Shown here one piece after another: positions 9,278 to 17,327 of a stretch of DNA of 64,000 nucleotides (position 1 is the first letter of the stretch; each line of letters opens with the position of its first letter). Position numbers and translations under genes: made by a program. A model generated the notes under the pieces. The model was not told the origin of the DNA and searched no databases. It saw only the letters and a program-made list of their open reading frames with translations. Source of the DNA: Oribacterium sp. oral taxon 078 str. F0262 (GTDB taxonomy: Bacteria > Bacillota > Clostridia > Lachnospirales > Lachnospiraceae); assembly GCF_000160135.1 (NCBI RefSeq), contig NZ_GG729934.1, positions 314,499 to 378,498 of the forward strand. Direction: 5' to 3'.

Positions 9278-9997
9278 TTACTGCAAAGTGAATTCCTCTG
9301 TCTTTTTCAAAAAATGAATCTTATCGAGCCAGGGGGAGAGCCTCGGATCCGAGAGATAGGCTTTCGCATCGGAGGCCGCATCCCAGTAATGCATCGGGAT
9401 AAAGGCCCGGGCAGAAATCTCCTCCAGGAAATAGAGGAATCCGTCCAATGCATGCTTTTCCAGTCTCGGGTCCAGCGGGAGAAAGGCGCAGTCCAGCGTC
9501 CTTCCTCCGAGGAAATCCCGGTAGGAGCGGATCTCCTCCCGATACCTCTTCTCCTGCCAGAGATTCTCCTCCTCCGGCTCCCCCTCCCAGTACCATAGAT
9601 TCAGGTCTCCGGCATGGAAGATGCTCCTTCCTTCGATCTCCACATGGAAGGCCGCGCCGATATCTGTGGAGAAGAAGGCCCGCACGAAGAGCCCGGGAAG
9701 GGAAAGACTTTCCCCCGGGGAGAGGAAGGAGCAGTCCGAAGAGAGGGAAGGGGGAAGCTTTTCCCGAATATCGGAGGAGAGGATATAGTGCGTCCTTCTC
9801 CCGTTTTTTCTCAAGGAAAAGATTTTCTCTGAGAAATGGTCGCTGTGGCTGTGCGTCGCAAAAATATAATAGTCCTTCTCCTCTCCGTCCTTCCGCCTTT
9901 GGAATTCCGGAAGCTCTCCCCTGTACCAGTCAAAGAGCAGGATGCTTTTTTCCAGCTCCAGGCTGAAGCCGCTGTGATAGATAAGATTGATTTTCAT
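9278..9997 (-). CDS. MBL-fold metallo-hydrolase
   Basis: 239 residues, cytoplasmic. The metal-binding motif THSHSDHF is at about residues 49-56, GAAFHVEIEGRSIFHAGDLN supplies the second His/Asp pair, and PMHYWD near the C-terminus supplies the last His. This compact form resembles the UlaG/YtnP-like branch that opens small lactones or cleaves phosphoesters. Substrate unknown. It is 53 bases upstream of the L,D-transpeptidase gene, with no sign of functional linkage. Confidence 0.82.
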   Translation of the reverse strand: MKINLIYHSGFSLELEKSILLFDWYRGELPEFQRRKDGEEKDYYIFATHSHSDHFSEKIFSLRKNGRRTHYILSSDIREKLPPSLSSDCSFLSPGESLSLPGLFVRAFFSTDIGAAFHVEIEGRSIFHAGDLNLWYWEGEPEEENLWQEKRYREEIRSYRDFLGGRTLDCAFLPLDPRLEKHALDGFLYFLEEISARAFIPMHYWDAASDAKAYLSDPRLSPWLDKIHFLKKTEEFTLQ

Positions 9998-10076
9998 TGC
10001 CGCTCTCCTGCGCCCGGACCGCCGCTTTTTTCCCCTGCAAAGCCAATTTCTATGGAAGCTATTCCATCTGTACCCG

Positions 10077-10345
10077 CACGGGCGCGCCCCGCCGCTTCAC
10101 TGCTCCTGCATAAGCTTTCGGATTGCTCCGCGCTTTCGCGCTCCCGTGCCGACACGGGTGCGCCCCGCCGCTTCACTGCCCCTGCATAAGCTTTCGGATT
10201 GCTCCGCGCTTTCGCGCTCCCGCAATCCTGACAGCTCTTCGGAAATCGCGCTCTTCTCTTCTTTCGAGTGCTTTTTTCCTCAGATCTGTTGCCTCGCCGG
10301 ATGTCGGGACGCTCTCCCGTGCCCGCACGGGCGCGCCCCGCCGCC
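10077..10345. repeat. Two 69-bp direct repeats plus a third partial copy in a 367-base gap
   Basis: Unit 1 (10078-10146) and unit 2 (10154-10222) differ at two positions and start 76 bases apart. Each begins ACGGGNGCGCCCCGCCG and ends GCGCTTTCGCGCTCCCG. A third copy of the first 20 or so bases is at 10326-10345. The units contain inverted repeats such as GCGCTTTCGCGC, and CCGTGCCGACACGG bridges the two units. No gene is seen from 9998 to 10364. The function is unknown; the structure would suit a small non-coding RNA or a mobile palindromic element. Confidence 0.75.
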
Positions 10346-10364
10346 CGGCGAGAGCTTATGCACT

Positions 10365-11732
10365 TCAATAATGACAGATTATAGCTTCTCCTTGTTGTAC
10401 TTTTTGGTAGATGGCCTGCGCGGCGGCGAAGGGGAGGTTGATGCAGCCGTGGCTTCCGGCGTGCTGGTAGATTTTCCCTCCGAATTTTCCTCTCCATTTT
10501 GCGTCGTGGAGGCCGATTCCGCGGTTGAAAGGCATCCAGTAGCTGACCTTCGCTTCGTAATCCGGTCCCTTCAGCGTCGCGTTTGTAGTTTTATAGCTCA
10601 GGGGGTAGATTCCGGCGGGGGTGCCTCTTCCAAGGGACATATTCCCGCTCACGCAGTCCGTCTCGAGGCTCACCTTGCCGTCCTCAAAGACGTAGACATG
10701 CTGGTTTCCGAGATCGACCTCCACATAGCTGTTTCCGTAATCCGGTCCGCTTCTCGAGACACCGACCGTCGTATAGATGGGCTCCCGGGTGAGCTCCTTT
10801 CCCGACAACAGATCCGCCGCGAGCTGCTCCTGCTCTTTTTTCTGATTGATGTTGTAGCCGTAGGGGCCTCCGAGGGCGATCAGCTGTCCTGTTGCGGTGC
10901 GGAAGGAGCGATTGCTTCCGGAGGTGTCCGTCCTCCGCTTAAGCTCCGCGACATATTCCTTGATCTTTGCCGGATCGAACTGGGTGCTCCCGTTCTTTCC
11001 CGGCGTCATCCAGGAGAAGTAGGTGTCCGCATTCAGGGTGAGACGCTGATTTCCGAAGTCATAGGTGATGCTGCTCTTCAGCTTATCGTTTTTCTCCTTC
11101 GCCTCTGCCTGAAGTCCAGGATCGTCTCTTCGGATCTCCGGCTTCTGATAGCAGGAGGCCTCAGAGAGATCAAGCTCCGGACTGAGCTCCAGAAGAGCCT
11201 TCCTCACCGCCTCCTTCAGCGCTCCGGGATCCAGGATATCGCCGTCTTGCTCCGGGGCGACGCGAAAGCCGGCCCCCGGGATATAATCCGTGAGGAAGGC
11301 ATTCCTCGGGCGGGTTCCCTCCGATTCCGTGGAGAGAAACTCCCTCTCCAAAATCCCGGCGAGCTTTTCCTCGTCGTAGTGGATCTCCGGCTCTAAGGAG
11401 AAGCTCTCCTTCGTGAGAAGAAATTTCGGAAAGAGCAGACTGTTCCGCTTCGGAAGCTCCGAGATCGGATAATCCACCCTGAAGTCGATCTCGCTCCCCC
11501 TCAGAGTGAAGTCTTTTCCGTGGATATCCCGGATCAAAAGCTGATGCTCTCCTCCCCTGTACTCATTTAATATCCCGTTTAACGCAGAGCGGCTCCGAAG
11601 GGACATGTCATAGCCGTTCACCCTGTCTCCAGGCATCATCCTTCCGCTTAGGATCAGGGCAATCATAAAATAGGCGCCGGAAAGTCCCGCAAGCGGTATC
11701 AGCCAGTAGGCGCCGATCCCTTTTTTCTTCAA
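10365..11732 (-). CDS. Membrane-anchored L,D-transpeptidase with PG-binding domain
   Basis: 455 residues from a TTG start at 11732, chosen because GGAGGAGAGTGAGAC precedes it. An N-terminal signal anchor (residues 8-30) is followed by an extracellular region like the PG_binding_4 domain (roughly 35-300), then a C-terminal YkuD domain. The catalytic motif is HAGSHGCINLP near residue 428, with SHGC intact; GRGTPAGIYPLSYK is the usual loop before it. It would make 3-3 crosslinks in the cell wall. Unlike the smaller transpeptidase at 8424, it has the canonical active site. Confidence 0.92.
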   Translation of the reverse strand: MKKKGIGAYWLIPLAGLSGAYFMIALILSGRMMPGDRVNGYDMSLRSRSALNGILNEYRGGEHQLLIRDIHGKDFTLRGSEIDFRVDYPISELPKRNSLLFPKFLLTKESFSLEPEIHYDEEKLAGILEREFLSTESEGTRPRNAFLTDYIPGAGFRVAPEQDGDILDPGALKEAVRKALLELSPELDLSEASCYQKPEIRRDDPGLQAEAKEKNDKLKSSITYDFGNQRLTLNADTYFSWMTPGKNGSTQFDPAKIKEYVAELKRRTDTSGSNRSFRTATGQLIALGGPYGYNINQKKEQEQLAADLLSGKELTREPIYTTVGVSRSGPDYGNSYVEVDLGNQHVYVFEDGKVSLETDCVSGNMSLGRGTPAGIYPLSYKTTNATLKGPDYEAKVSYWMPFNRGIGLHDAKWRGKFGGKIYQHAGSHGCINLPFAAAQAIYQKVQQGEAIICHY

Positions 11733-11825
11733 GTCTCACTCTCCTCCATCTCTCTTCCAGATTCATGCCAGACATAAAGACAACGGAATTATTGTAACAT
11801 AATTGCGGATTCTGGCAAGTCTATC

Positions 11826-12232
11826 TCAATGCTCCCAGACCACGACGCCTTGCTTTTTGAAGTCGCAGGCCCCGCAGTAGATCGAAAGCCGGAAGCTGGA
11901 GAGCTCTGATTTTTCGGGAAAGCTTCTCCCGGAGGAAAAACGGAAGCAAAGCTCCTTTCCTGTATAGCTTTTTAGGAGCCGCGGGAGCTGCACGCTCCCG
12001 ATATCCCCGCATTGCCTCTGATGTGTGCAGCCCTCGGAAATAAGAATCCGATCTCCGTCCTCAAGCTGATCCAAAATCTCCGAAGCGAGAAGAGCCGGAG
12101 AGAGAATTCCTCTCTTTCTCGCGAGCAGAATGGAAAAGGAGGTGATCGCCAAAAGCGCTCCGGAAGGCTCGAAAAAGCGGGGCAGAAAAGCGCAGTATAA
12201 CGCGCTGTAAAGCGTCGGGGCGGAAGATCTGC
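11826..12232 (-). pseudogene. hydF: C-terminal remnant of hydrogenase maturase HydF
   Basis: The minus strand reads LAITSFSILLARKRGILSP, LEDGDRILISEGCTHQRQCGD, IGSVQLPRLLKSYTGKE and finally YCGACDF. These match, in order, the Fe-S-cluster region of HydF: the CTHH-type and CGxC motifs that hold its cluster, with CTHQ here. The GTP-binding N-terminus is absent; the frame runs back only to the end of truA, and the protein ends abruptly after the CGAC motif. A TTG at 12152 could start 108 residues, but a HydF this short could not mature [FeFe]-hydrogenase. Called a remnant rather than a gene; an intact copy elsewhere cannot be excluded. Confidence 0.72.
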
Positions 12233-12240
12233 CCTCGCTC

Positions 12241-12999
12241 TCAATATTCCACTCTCATAAGGCAAAGACCGCCGGCTTCTGCGGTATAGCCCGCCTGACT
12301 TCGATCCTTTGCCAGAAGAATCCGCTCCATGTCCCCGGGTTCCCTCTTTCCAAGGCCGATCTCCAGAAGAGTCCCCACCATAATCCGGATCTGATGCTGT
12401 AAAAATCCGTTTCCGTGGAAATAAAAGCGAATACAGCCCTTTCTCTCCAGGATCTCGATCCGGTCGATGCGGCGCAGCGTGGATTTTTTCATCCTGGGAT
12501 TTCCGCAAAAGGAGCGGTAGTCCTTCTCCCCGATCAGAGCCTCCGCGGCGAGCCTCATGCGTTCGACATCCGGCATCTCCGGGAGAATGAGGAGGTACTT
12601 TCGTTCAAAGACAGGCTTTTTCTCTCCGAAGTAGCAGCTGTAGCGATAGAGCTTTCCTATGGCATGATACCTTGCGTGGAAGCGTTTTCCGCAGATCGAA
12701 AGCGCGTCCACGCTGATATCATCCGGGAGATAGCGGTTCAAGTAAGCCCGGATCTCTCCCTCTGACCTTTTGCTGTCGAGAAAAACATTGGCGCACATTC
12801 CCCTCGCATGAACTCCGGCGTCGGTCCTTCCGGCCCCGATCAGATCCACCGGCTGCTGTAATTTTCCCTCGGCCAAGAGCATGCGGCTCAGGACGGCTTC
12901 GATCTTCCCCTGTATGGTCCGATCGATGCCGGGCTGACGCTCCCAGCCGAGGTAGCGGGAGCCGTCATAGCTTATGAGAAGCTTATAATTTTCCAGCAT
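12241..12999 (-). CDS. truA: tRNA pseudouridine(38-40) synthase TruA
   Basis: 252 residues from the ATG at 12999 (MLENYKLLISYDG); the longer open frame upstream lies inside the preceding gene. GAGRTDAGVHARG (about residue 56) carries the catalytic Asp, RFHARYHAIGKLYRY is the RNA-contact motif, and FLQHQIRIMVGTLLEIGLGK the conserved C-terminal segment. It isomerises uridines in the tRNA anticodon arm. It begins 17 bases after the cysteine desulfurase-like gene and its 3' end abuts the HydF remnant. Confidence 0.95.
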   Translation of the reverse strand: MLENYKLLISYDGSRYLGWERQPGIDRTIQGKIEAVLSRMLLAEGKLQQPVDLIGAGRTDAGVHARGMCANVFLDSKRSEGEIRAYLNRYLPDDISVDALSICGKRFHARYHAIGKLYRYSCYFGEKKPVFERKYLLILPEMPDVERMRLAAEALIGEKDYRSFCGNPRMKKSTLRRIDRIEILERKGCIRFYFHGNGFLQHQIRIMVGTLLEIGLGKREPGDMERILLAKDRSQAGYTAEAGGLCLMRVEY

Positions 13000-13016
13000 G
13001 GCATATCTCCCTGATT

Positions 13017-14153
13017 CTACTCCTCCGAAAGAGTCCGCAGCGCGCGGAGCGCGAAATCGATCTCCTCCTCCGTATTGTAATGGGAGAAGCTGAAGCGGAC
13101 GATCCCCTGCTTCTCCGTCCCCAGGGAACGGTGCATCAGCGGAGCGCAATGCCCCCCCGGCCGGGTCGCGATCGCAAAGCGGGAGTAGAGCTCGTCGCTC
13201 ACAAGAGAGGAGTCGTAATTCGAGAGATTTAAGGGAACGATGGGACAGCGCTCCTCCGTCTCAAAATCTCCGTAGATCTTCACTCCCGGGATCTTCTCCG
13301 CGCCGTCGTGGAAGAGCTTCATGAGCCTGAGCTCCTGCCCCCGGATTCTCTCGATCCCCTCCTCCTTCAGATAGCGGATTGCCGCACAGAGTCCGGCGAT
13401 GCCGTGTCCGTTCAGAGTCCCCGCCTCCAGATGGGTCGGAAGCTCCTCCGGCTGCCGGGGATTATAGGTCTCGATGCCGGTTCCTCCGCTTAGGAGAGGG
13501 CGGATTCGGATGCCGTCCCTCACAATCAGTCCGCCGGTCCCCTGGGGGCCGAGCAGGCTTTTATGCCCCGTAAAGCAGAGAATGTCGATCCCCTGCTTCT
13601 CCATATCGATCGGATAGACGCCCGCGGTCTGTGAGGCATCCACGATGAAAAGGAGGCCCCTTGCGTGCGCAAATTCTCCGATCCTCTCGATATCCAGAAG
13701 ATTTCCGGTCAGGTTCGACGCATGGGTGCAGACGATGGCCTTCGTATTCGGACGGAGCAGCCTTTCGAAGTCGGAAAGCGACACTCTTCCGAGACTGTCC
13801 GCGGGAACGAAGCTGTGCTCCACCCCCCTCTCCTCGAGCTCGTAGAGAGGGCGGAGGACAGAGTTATGCTCCAGCACCGTGCTGAGAACATGGTCCCCTT
13901 CCTGGAAAATCCCCTTGACCGCGATGTTCAGGCTCTCCGTGGAATTCATCGTGAATACGACATTCTTCGCATTCGGCCCATGGAAAAAATCCGAAAGCTC
14001 CATCCTTGTCTCAAAGATGGTGTGATTCGCACCCATGGACGCGGAGTGCGCTCCCCGCCCGGCATTGCCCAGAGAGCTCATCGCCTCCGCCACCGCCCTC
14101 ACAACGGATTCCGGCTTCCGAAGAGTGGTCGCCGCGTTATCAAAGTAAATCAT
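13017..14153 (-). CDS. Cysteine desulfurase family protein (class V aminotransferase)
   Basis: PLP enzyme of 378 residues. MIYFDNAATTLRKP at the N-terminus, EHNSVLRP, VDASQTAGVYPID and the PLP-lysine loop GHKSLLGPQGTGGL (Lys about residue 201) are clear. ATRPGGHCAPLMHRSLG near residue 333 has a Cys in the loop where desulfurases carry the catalytic Cys. It is closest to the branch often annotated as EF2568-type, whose sulfur acceptor is not known. No iscU or thiI homologue is nearby; truA follows directly. Confidence 0.88.
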   Translation of the reverse strand: MIYFDNAATTLRKPESVVRAVAEAMSSLGNAGRGAHSASMGANHTIFETRMELSDFFHGPNAKNVVFTMNSTESLNIAVKGIFQEGDHVLSTVLEHNSVLRPLYELEERGVEHSFVPADSLGRVSLSDFERLLRPNTKAIVCTHASNLTGNLLDIERIGEFAHARGLLFIVDASQTAGVYPIDMEKQGIDILCFTGHKSLLGPQGTGGLIVRDGIRIRPLLSGGTGIETYNPRQPEELPTHLEAGTLNGHGIAGLCAAIRYLKEEGIERIRGQELRLMKLFHDGAEKIPGVKIYGDFETEERCPIVPLNLSNYDSSLVSDELYSRFAIATRPGGHCAPLMHRSLGTEKQGIVRFSFSHYNTEEEIDFALRALRTLSEE

Positions 14154-14203
14154 CTTTCCCTCCTTTCCTGCTGCAATGTATTTCTGCCCGAGATCCCCAT
14201 CTA

Positions 14204-15907
14204 TTACTTTATCTTGAGTCCCCTGTAGCGGTTTACCGCCGCGCAGAATTCCTGCTTTCTCGGGAGGCTCAGATTGCCCGGATGCCCCGTATAAGGGGAA
14301 ACCGCATCGATCCCCTGGCTCCGGATCCGCTCATAGAGGCGGTCTGCCGCCTGGGAGAGGTCCGTCCTGTCATCCAAAAGATGATTTCGAAAATAGTCGA
14401 GCATCGCGGCGATGCAGTTCGTCTGACTGTCATCCACCAGCTGCTCCAGAGCGCCAAGGTCTATAGGCTCCCTCCCGTAGAGGATGGAGAACCTCCCCTT
14501 CGCCTTCAGGCGGTCCTCCCGCCCCTGAGAGGGGAAGGCGGATTTCAGAGGGATTCTCGGCTGAATCTTCTCAAAGCTTTCCCCGCTCCTCTCCCTCTCC
14601 CCGGGATCCTCTTCCGCGATCTCCCGGGCAAGCTTCGTCACATCCTTTGGCCGATACTCATCCATCATGATGATCCGATCCGCCACATCAAAGTAATCTC
14701 CCGATCCTCCTACGATGAGTACCGTGGAAACGCCGAGCTCCTCATACAGGGCCCGCACCCTGTCGACAAAGGGGGTGATGGGCTCCTTCTCCTTCGCGAT
14801 CAGCTTTTGCATGCGCCGGTCCCGGATCATGAAATTAGTGGCGGAGGTGTCCTCGTCGATCAAAAGGAGGGATGTGCCCGCCTCCAGGGCTTCCGCGACA
14901 TTTGCCGCCTGAGAGGTGCTGCCGCTGGCGTTCTCCGTCGAAAAACGCCTGGTATCTCTGCCCCCGGGCAGATTATTGATGAAGGCACTGATATCCACTC
15001 CCTCTACGCTTCTTCCGTCCTCGGCCCGGATCTTTACCGCATCGGAAATGGTGAGCACGAACTCCCTCCCATCCCCCGGGATATGGTTGTACACTCCTCT
15101 CTCCAGCGCCCGGAGCAGAGTGGATTTTCCGTGATAGCCCCCGCCGACGATCAGGCTGACGCCTCTTTCCAGTCCCATTCCGGAGATCTTCTGCCCGCTG
15201 GGGAGCTCCATAGTGATCTCAAGATTTTTCGGACTCTGGAAGGGAATGCCTCCGCGGAGAGGTCTGTCGGATACACCGCTCTCCCTCGGAAGGACGGCGC
15301 CGTTTGCGACAAAGGCGATCAGATCTCTCCTTTTCAGCTCCTCCCGGATATATTCCTGATCCAAGAAGAGCAGGACCTGCTTTTTTAAAGCTCCCGCATC
15401 GATCCTCTCATAGAGCAGGGAATTTGCCACGATCTCCGGAAGGATCTCCTGGAAAATAGTATCCGCGCTTTTTCCCAGGATCCTTCTCCCCGCGGCGGGA
15501 AGGCCGAGCTCAAAGCGCGCCTCCACAGTCTTCTCCCCGATGCATACGGAGCTTCTCTCCAGTATTTCCTGGGTACAGCGGTCGATGAGAATTCTCCCTC
15601 CGTCCCCTGTCCCTACGCCTCTTCTCTCCCCATCATGTGCTCTTTTCCAAAAGCACCTTGTCAGGAAATCCGACACGGCGATCCTTTTCTCCCTGGAGTC
15701 CAGAAGCTCTCCGGGAATGCCCACAATATCGCGGCTCAGTGTCGCCCGAAGCTTAGACGGCGGGGCATAAGGATCACTCTGGACATGATCGATCGAGAGA
15801 ATATATTTTTCAAAGCTGTACTCTCCCTTCAGCTCCTTGTAGGCGGAATAGCTCCGCCCATCCATAGAGAGAAGGAGACGATGAAGCTCCTGAGAATTTT
15901 TTCGCAT
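14204..15907 (-). CDS. ABC-class predicted ATPase (PF09818-like)
   Basis: 567 residues, no membrane segments. The P-loop is GGGYHGKSTLLRALE and the Walker B-like segment LLIDEDTSATNFM, followed by VRALYEELGVSTVLIVGGSG. This matches the uncharacterised 'ABC_ATPase' family, cytoplasmic and not linked to a transporter; some relatives are fused to RNA-binding proteins. Role unknown. The three 110-bp structured repeats occupy the gap immediately upstream (5') of this gene. Confidence 0.85.
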   Translation of the reverse strand: MRKNSQELHRLLLSMDGRSYSAYKELKGEYSFEKYILSIDHVQSDPYAPPSKLRATLSRDIVGIPGELLDSREKRIAVSDFLTRCFWKRAHDGERRGVGTGDGGRILIDRCTQEILERSSVCIGEKTVEARFELGLPAAGRRILGKSADTIFQEILPEIVANSLLYERIDAGALKKQVLLFLDQEYIREELKRRDLIAFVANGAVLPRESGVSDRPLRGGIPFQSPKNLEITMELPSGQKISGMGLERGVSLIVGGGYHGKSTLLRALERGVYNHIPGDGREFVLTISDAVKIRAEDGRSVEGVDISAFINNLPGGRDTRRFSTENASGSTSQAANVAEALEAGTSLLLIDEDTSATNFMIRDRRMQKLIAKEKEPITPFVDRVRALYEELGVSTVLIVGGSGDYFDVADRIIMMDEYRPKDVTKLAREIAEEDPGERERSGESFEKIQPRIPLKSAFPSQGREDRLKAKGRFSILYGREPIDLGALEQLVDDSQTNCIAAMLDYFRNHLLDDRTDLSQAADRLYERIRSQGIDAVSPYTGHPGNLSLPRKQEFCAAVNRYRGLKIK

Positions 15908-15961
15908 TGTGTTACTTTCCTTTCTATTCTATAACAATCTATGGTAAATACTAAAGTCCCA

Positions 15962-16274
15962 ATCAGGAAGACTCGGAGCGGTCTTGAGTCTTCTCGAAGA
16001 GAACTGTCTCCCGAAGGGAGATCGGCTGATGCCTCCCGGGCGAAGCCGAGTCGCAAGCGTAGAAGTCTTCCATCAGGAAGACTCGGAGCGGTCTTGAATC
16101 TTCTCGAAGAGAACTGTCTCCCGAAGGGAGGTCGGCTGATGCCTCCCGGGCGAAGCCGAGTCGCAAGCGTAGAAATCTTCCATCAGGAAGACTCGGAGCG
16201 GTCTTGAATCTTCTCGAAGAGAACTGTCTCCCGAAGGGAGGTCGGCTGATGCCTCCCGGGCGAAGCCGAGTCGC
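15962..16274 (-). repeat. Three tandem copies of a 110-bp structured repeat
   Basis: Copies lie at 15962-16071, 16072-16181 and 16182-16274 (last one incomplete) and differ at only about three positions. Since 110 is not a multiple of 3, coding is unlikely. On the minus strand each unit forms UUCG-capped hairpins: CTCCCTTCGGGAG (16020-16008) and TTCTCTTCGAGAA (16003-15991). Outer arms GACTCGG and CCGAGTC (16052-16046 and 15976-15970) close the unit. A further hairpin GTCTTCC-loop-GGAAGAC spans each junction (16065-16082). UUCG loops on this strand suggest it is the transcribed one. The remaining bases of the gap 15908-16316 show no gene. Confidence 0.85.
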
Positions 16275-16316
16275 TCACTATATCCCGGGCCGCTCTGAGG
16301 TGGAAGGCTGCCTGCG

Positions 16317-17327
16317 CTACGGGAGAGGCACAGCGCTGTCCTCTCTTCGGAAAAAGAGCGTGACCTTCTCCCCCGGAGAGAGAGTGGGCGCGGAAGGAGA
16401 GCGGACGAGAAGCTCCCTTCCCTCCGACAGGACCCTGTACTCCCGGTAGAAGCCGAAAAATTCCGTGCTCTGAATTTCCCCGAAAAGCCTGATCTCCTCT
16501 CCTGCTCCTTTCCCCTCCTCCTCCTTCGAATTCCCCCTCCTCCGAATCCCGATCTTTTCCGGCCGGATGAGAAAGCCCTCCCCGCCCGGAAAGCGGATCT
16601 CATTGCTCTTTCCGAAAAAATCACAGACATAGCGGTCCGCCGGATGATTGTATACCTCCTCCGGCGTATCGCACTGGAGAAGCCCCCCCTCCCGCATGAG
16701 TGCGATCTCATCCCCGAGGCTCAGGGCCTCCTCCTGATCGTGAGTGACAAAGAGAATACTCATGGAAAGCTTTCTCTGGAGCTCCTTGAGCTCTTCCCGG
16801 ATCCGGACCCGAAGACCCGCGTCAAGATTACTGAGCGGCTCATCCATGAGGAGAAGCTTCGGGCGGACAGCGAGCGCTCTCGCAAGAGCGACTCTCTGCT
16901 GCTGCCCTCCGGAGAGGGCGGAGGGCAGCCGATCCTCGCAGCCGGACAGCCCCACCAAGGACAGGATCTCCCTCCCCCTCTCTCCGGCCTCCCTTTTCGG
17001 GATCCCCTGGAAGCGAAGGCCATAGCAGACATTTTCCAGCACCATCATATGCGGGAAAAGCGCGTAGGACTGAAAGACCGTACTCACGGGGCGCTTTTCC
17101 GGGGGGAGACAGCTGATCTCCGTCCCATCGATCCAGATCTCCCCCTCCTCCGGGCGGAGGAAGCCTCCGATGAGCTGCAGCGTCGTCGTCTTTCCGCAGC
17201 CGGACTCCCCGAGGAGGCAGAGTATCCTTCCCTTTGGGATCTCGAGAAAAAGAGAGGACAGAACTCTCCTCCCGCCCTTCTCATAGCGCATGGACAGTCC
17301 GCGAAGACTCGCGATCGCTTCCCTCAT
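16317..17327 (-). CDS. ABC transporter ATPase (FbpC/PotA type)
   Basis: 336 residues from the ATG at 17327, chosen because GAAGGAGGGGGA precedes it. Walker [11 protein letters not shown]-loop VFQSYALFPHM, signature LSGGQQQRVALARALA, Walker B LLLMDEPLSNLD and switch THDQEEAL are intact. A C-terminal TOBE-like regulatory domain begins near residue 235 (FFGKSNEIRFPGG). It energises the importer formed with the fused permease upstream, whose 3' end it overlaps by 47 bases. Fe3+ is the likeliest substrate by family; phosphonate or thiamine importers look alike. Confidence 0.9.
   Translation of the reverse strand: MREAIASLRGLSMRYEKGGRRVLSSLFLEIPKGRILCLLGESGCGKTTTLQLIGGFLRPEEGEIWIDGTEISCLPPEKRPVSTVFQSYALFPHMMVLENVCYGLRFQGIPKREAGERGREILSLVGLSGCEDRLPSALSGGQQQRVALARALAVRPKLLLMDEPLSNLDAGLRVRIREELKELQRKLSMSILFVTHDQEEALSLGDEIALMREGGLLQCDTPEEVYNHPADRYVCDFFGKSNEIRFPGGEGFLIRPEKIGIRRRGNSKEEEGKGAGEEIRLFGEIQSTEFFGFYREYRVLSEGRELLVRSPSAPTLSPGEKVTLFFRREDSAVPLP

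Noticed and set aside
9987-11396. 469-residue plus-strand open frame
   Set aside because: It runs through the repeats and opposite the L,D-transpeptidase gene; no motif or start signal.
14006-15388. 460-residue plus-strand open frame
   Set aside because: Antisense to the ABC-class ATPase and cysteine desulfurase-like genes; low-complexity shadow composition.
15963-16711. Minus-strand frames through the 110-bp repeats with recurring peptides
   Set aside because: The 110-bp period shifts frame at each copy, and the remainder is the wrong frame of the transporter ATPase gene.
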